The notes beneath the pieces were generated by a model. It was not told where the DNA came from and did not search any database. It saw nothing but the letters and a program-made list of their open reading frames with translations. Both the position numbers and the translations under genes were made by a program. A DNA stretch of 64,000 nt from Erythrobacter donghaensis (GTDB lineage Bacteria > Pseudomonadota > Alphaproteobacteria > Sphingomonadales > Sphingomonadaceae). The stretch spans positions 248,001 to 312,000 of the forward strand of contig NZ_MUYG01000011.1 of the NCBI RefSeq assembly GCF_002155425.1, given 5' to 3'. How positions within the stretch are numbered: position 1 is the stretch's first letter; the number at the start of each line of letters is the position of its first letter. Shown here piece by piece: positions 62,657-64,000 of this stretch.

Positions 62657-62692
62657 AACCCCGCCCGGCCATGGGGATGGCCGGACGGGGTT
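62657..62692 (-). terminator. Intrinsic terminator of the second fasciclin gene
   Basis: AACCCCGCCCGGCCA pairs with TGGCCGGACGGGGTT (one C-A mismatch) around TGGGGA, with TTTTTGC after it on the minus strand. It was apparently duplicated along with the gene. Confidence 0.8.
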
Positions 62693-62762
62693 GGGAAAAG
62701 CGCTGCCCCCCAGGTGGAGGGGGTGGGGGATGCGAGGGGCAGCGCGAGCCGGGTAACCCGGA

Positions 62763-63317
62763 TCAGGCGGGCATGAACACGCCGTCGGTAACGTGAATCA
62801 CGCCGTTCGAGGTCATGACGTCGGCCTTGGTCACGGTCGCCTTGCCGCCCTTGGCATCCATGATCACGACGTTGCCGTCTTCGATCATGGCGGTCAGCGT
62901 GCCGCCCTGAACGGTGGTGATGGTGGCCTTGCCGCCATTGTCGGCGATCATCTTGGTCAGACTGTCGGCGGTCACCTTGCCGGTCACGGCGTGATAGGTG
63001 AGGACGCTCGTCAGCTTTTCCTTGTTCTTGGGCTGGGCGAGCGACTGGAGCGTGCCTTCCGGCAGTTCGAGGAAGGCCGCATCGGTCGGCGCGAAGACGG
63101 TGAAGGGGCCCGGCGCGGTCAGCGTGTCGGCAAGGCCGGCGGCCTTGACCGCGCTGACCAGCGTGTTGTGCATGCCGGTGCTTTCGGCGGTGGCGACGAT
63201 GTCGGCTTCAGCCGCCTTTTCCATGTGATGGTCGGCCAGCGCGGGCGCGGCGACGAGGCCGGTGGTGGCGACCAGCGCTGCGGCAAGGGCGGCGGTGAGG
63301 GTGTTCTTATTGGTCAT
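62763..63317 (-). CDS. Exported fasciclin-domain protein 2
   Basis: From the ATG at 63317, preceded by GGAG, the protein is 184 residues with a signal peptide ending ALADH and one FAS1 domain (GPFTVFAPTDAAF, LTYHAVTGKV, NGVIHVTDGVFMPA). It aligns along its whole length with the neighbour at 61974 and shares its terminator core, so the pair is a tandem duplication. An upstream frame to 63377 was excluded. Confidence 0.92.
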   Translation of the reverse strand: MTNKNTLTAALAAALVATTGLVAAPALADHHMEKAAEADIVATAESTGMHNTLVSAVKAAGLADTLTAPGPFTVFAPTDAAFLELPEGTLQSLAQPKNKEKLTSVLTYHAVTGKVTADSLTKMIADNGGKATITTVQGGTLTAMIEDGNVVIMDAKGGKATVTKADVMTSNGVIHVTDGVFMPA

Positions 63318-63463
63318 TTCGGTTCTCCTTCTTATGCAGGCGTCACGGGGGGAGACGACACCTGCCTGCATAGGCATCTACGCATAAGAAGGGATTTTGG
63401 ACCCGGATGTGCCTGCTAATGCGGATGAATCGCCGCTGTGATGCGGCGAGCCGAGCCTCTCGC

Positions 63464-64000
63464 TCAGATCCGCGTGAAGGCGCCCTTGGCGACCACGGGC
63501 CCGGCATCCTTGCCTTCGGGCTTGCCGCCGATCGGCTCGCGGGTGAGCACCAGACTGGCCCCCTCGCCAAGCTTGGCGGTGACCGTCTGCGGCAGTTCCA
63601 TGCTGCGCACTTCGCCCGGCGCCACCACGCCCAGCGATTGCAGCGGCGTGCCATCTGCGGGCACGAGCCACAATTCGTGATCGTGCACGCCGTCGGCGGT
63701 GAGGCCGATCGCGCCCACCACCATGCGCTGCGATTCCGGGATATAGGTCACGTCGAGCCTGAGCCCGCTTTCGCCCACGGGCACGGTCGCCACCATCGGC
63801 GCGGCAGCGGCGAGCTGTGCGGGGGGCGCTTCGCCGGGCGAGCGGCCCGGTGCGGAGAAGAACAGCGCCAGCGCCACGGCGGCCGCGGCGGAGGTCAGGC
63901 CCGCCACCCAGCGCCAGCGCCGCACCTCGGCCTTGAGGGCGACGACATTGGGTGCAGGCGCATGGGGCGCGGCGGAGGTTTGCGCTGCGGCCTGCGTTGC
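63464..64000 (-). CDS. Anti-sigma-K (RskA)-like factor, 5' end beyond the window
   Basis: The frame is open to base 64000, so the N-terminus is missing. Visible are a membrane segment (WVAGLTSAAAAVALALFFSA) and the periplasmic RskA-type C-terminal domain (YIPESQRMVVGAIG, DHELWLVPADGTP, LVLTREPIGG). Such proteins hold an ECF sigma factor at the membrane. The cognate sigma gene is probably just beyond the window on the same strand. In this family the fasciclin neighbours may belong to its regulon, which I infer from position. Confidence 0.8.
   Translation of the reverse strand, partial: ATQAAAQTSAAPHAPAPNVVALKAEVRRWRWVAGLTSAAAAVALALFFSAPGRSPGEAPPAQLAAAAPMVATVPVGESGLRLDVTYIPESQRMVVGAIGLTADGVHDHELWLVPADGTPLQSLGVVAPGEVRSMELPQTVTAKLGEGASLVLTREPIGGKPEGKDAGPVVAKGAFTRI

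Noticed and set aside
1..64000. CRISPR arrays, insertion sequences, prophage genes, rRNA
   Set aside because: No regularly spaced identical repeats, transposase, integrase, phage structural protein or rRNA sequence was seen.

Overview
The window looks like a high-GC alphaproteobacterial chromosome, most likely Sphingomonadales and probably an Erythrobacter-like member of the Erythrobacteraceae. The placement is inferred from gene content: tRNA-Leu, tig, clpP and clpX in order; a ParA / RHH / SPOR-TPR operon; bfd-bfr; der; an overlapping pyrB-pyrC-like pair; and a type III PKS coupled to an isoprenylcysteine methyltransferase homologue. No rRNA, CRISPR array, transposase or prophage gene was seen.

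Layout. 0-4 kb is an accessory edge: the 3' end of an unknown gene, a membrane TIR-TPR protein, and a small zinc-ribbon gene between two copies of a 62-bp diverged repeat. 4-14.7 kb is a specialised-metabolism region: a DHA2 drug exporter; the type III PKS-ICMT pair; then six overlapping minus-strand genes (ketosynthase III, NAD-dependent epimerase/reductase, metallo-beta-lactamase-fold hydrolase, F390-synthetase/PaaK-like adenylating enzyme, ATP-grasp ligase, Rieske oxygenase) with a divergent TetR regulator. 14.7-29.2 kb is transport: a VIT-type Fe/Mn carrier, a CzcCBA/CusCBA-type RND efflux operon divergent from its probable two-component system, a NodT-MacA-MacB tripartite efflux operon, and an MFS drug transporter. 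29.2-37.9 kb holds a decayed Tat-signal ORF and an envelope/signalling group: lipoprotein, Ser/Thr kinase-TPR, ECF-type sigma factor, small secreted protein, HAF-repeat autotransporter and a divergent OmpA-family protein.

37.9-39.9 kb is a small island beside tRNA-Val(CAC): a lower-GC spacer, a Xre/MbcA-type antitoxin with a RES-domain toxin, and a remnant of the type I restriction gene hsdR. 40-64 kb is mostly housekeeping: sppA, pyrB with a dihydroorotase homologue that has lost catalytic residues, the ParA/RHH/SPOR operon, a second SPOR protein, DUF418 and DUF5946 genes, bfd-bfr with Fur-like boxes, der with DUF3297 and DUF2721 genes, tRNA-Leu(UAG), tig, an amidase, clpP, clpX, two tandem fasciclin genes, and an anti-sigma-K-like gene cut by the right edge.

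The best candidate for an undescribed system is the six-gene ketosynthase/adenylation/ATP-grasp/Rieske operon with its TetR repressor and putative operator. Secondary candidates are the sigma factor-kinase-autotransporter group and the pseudo-dihydroorotase. Functions are read from motifs and family recall; no database search was run.
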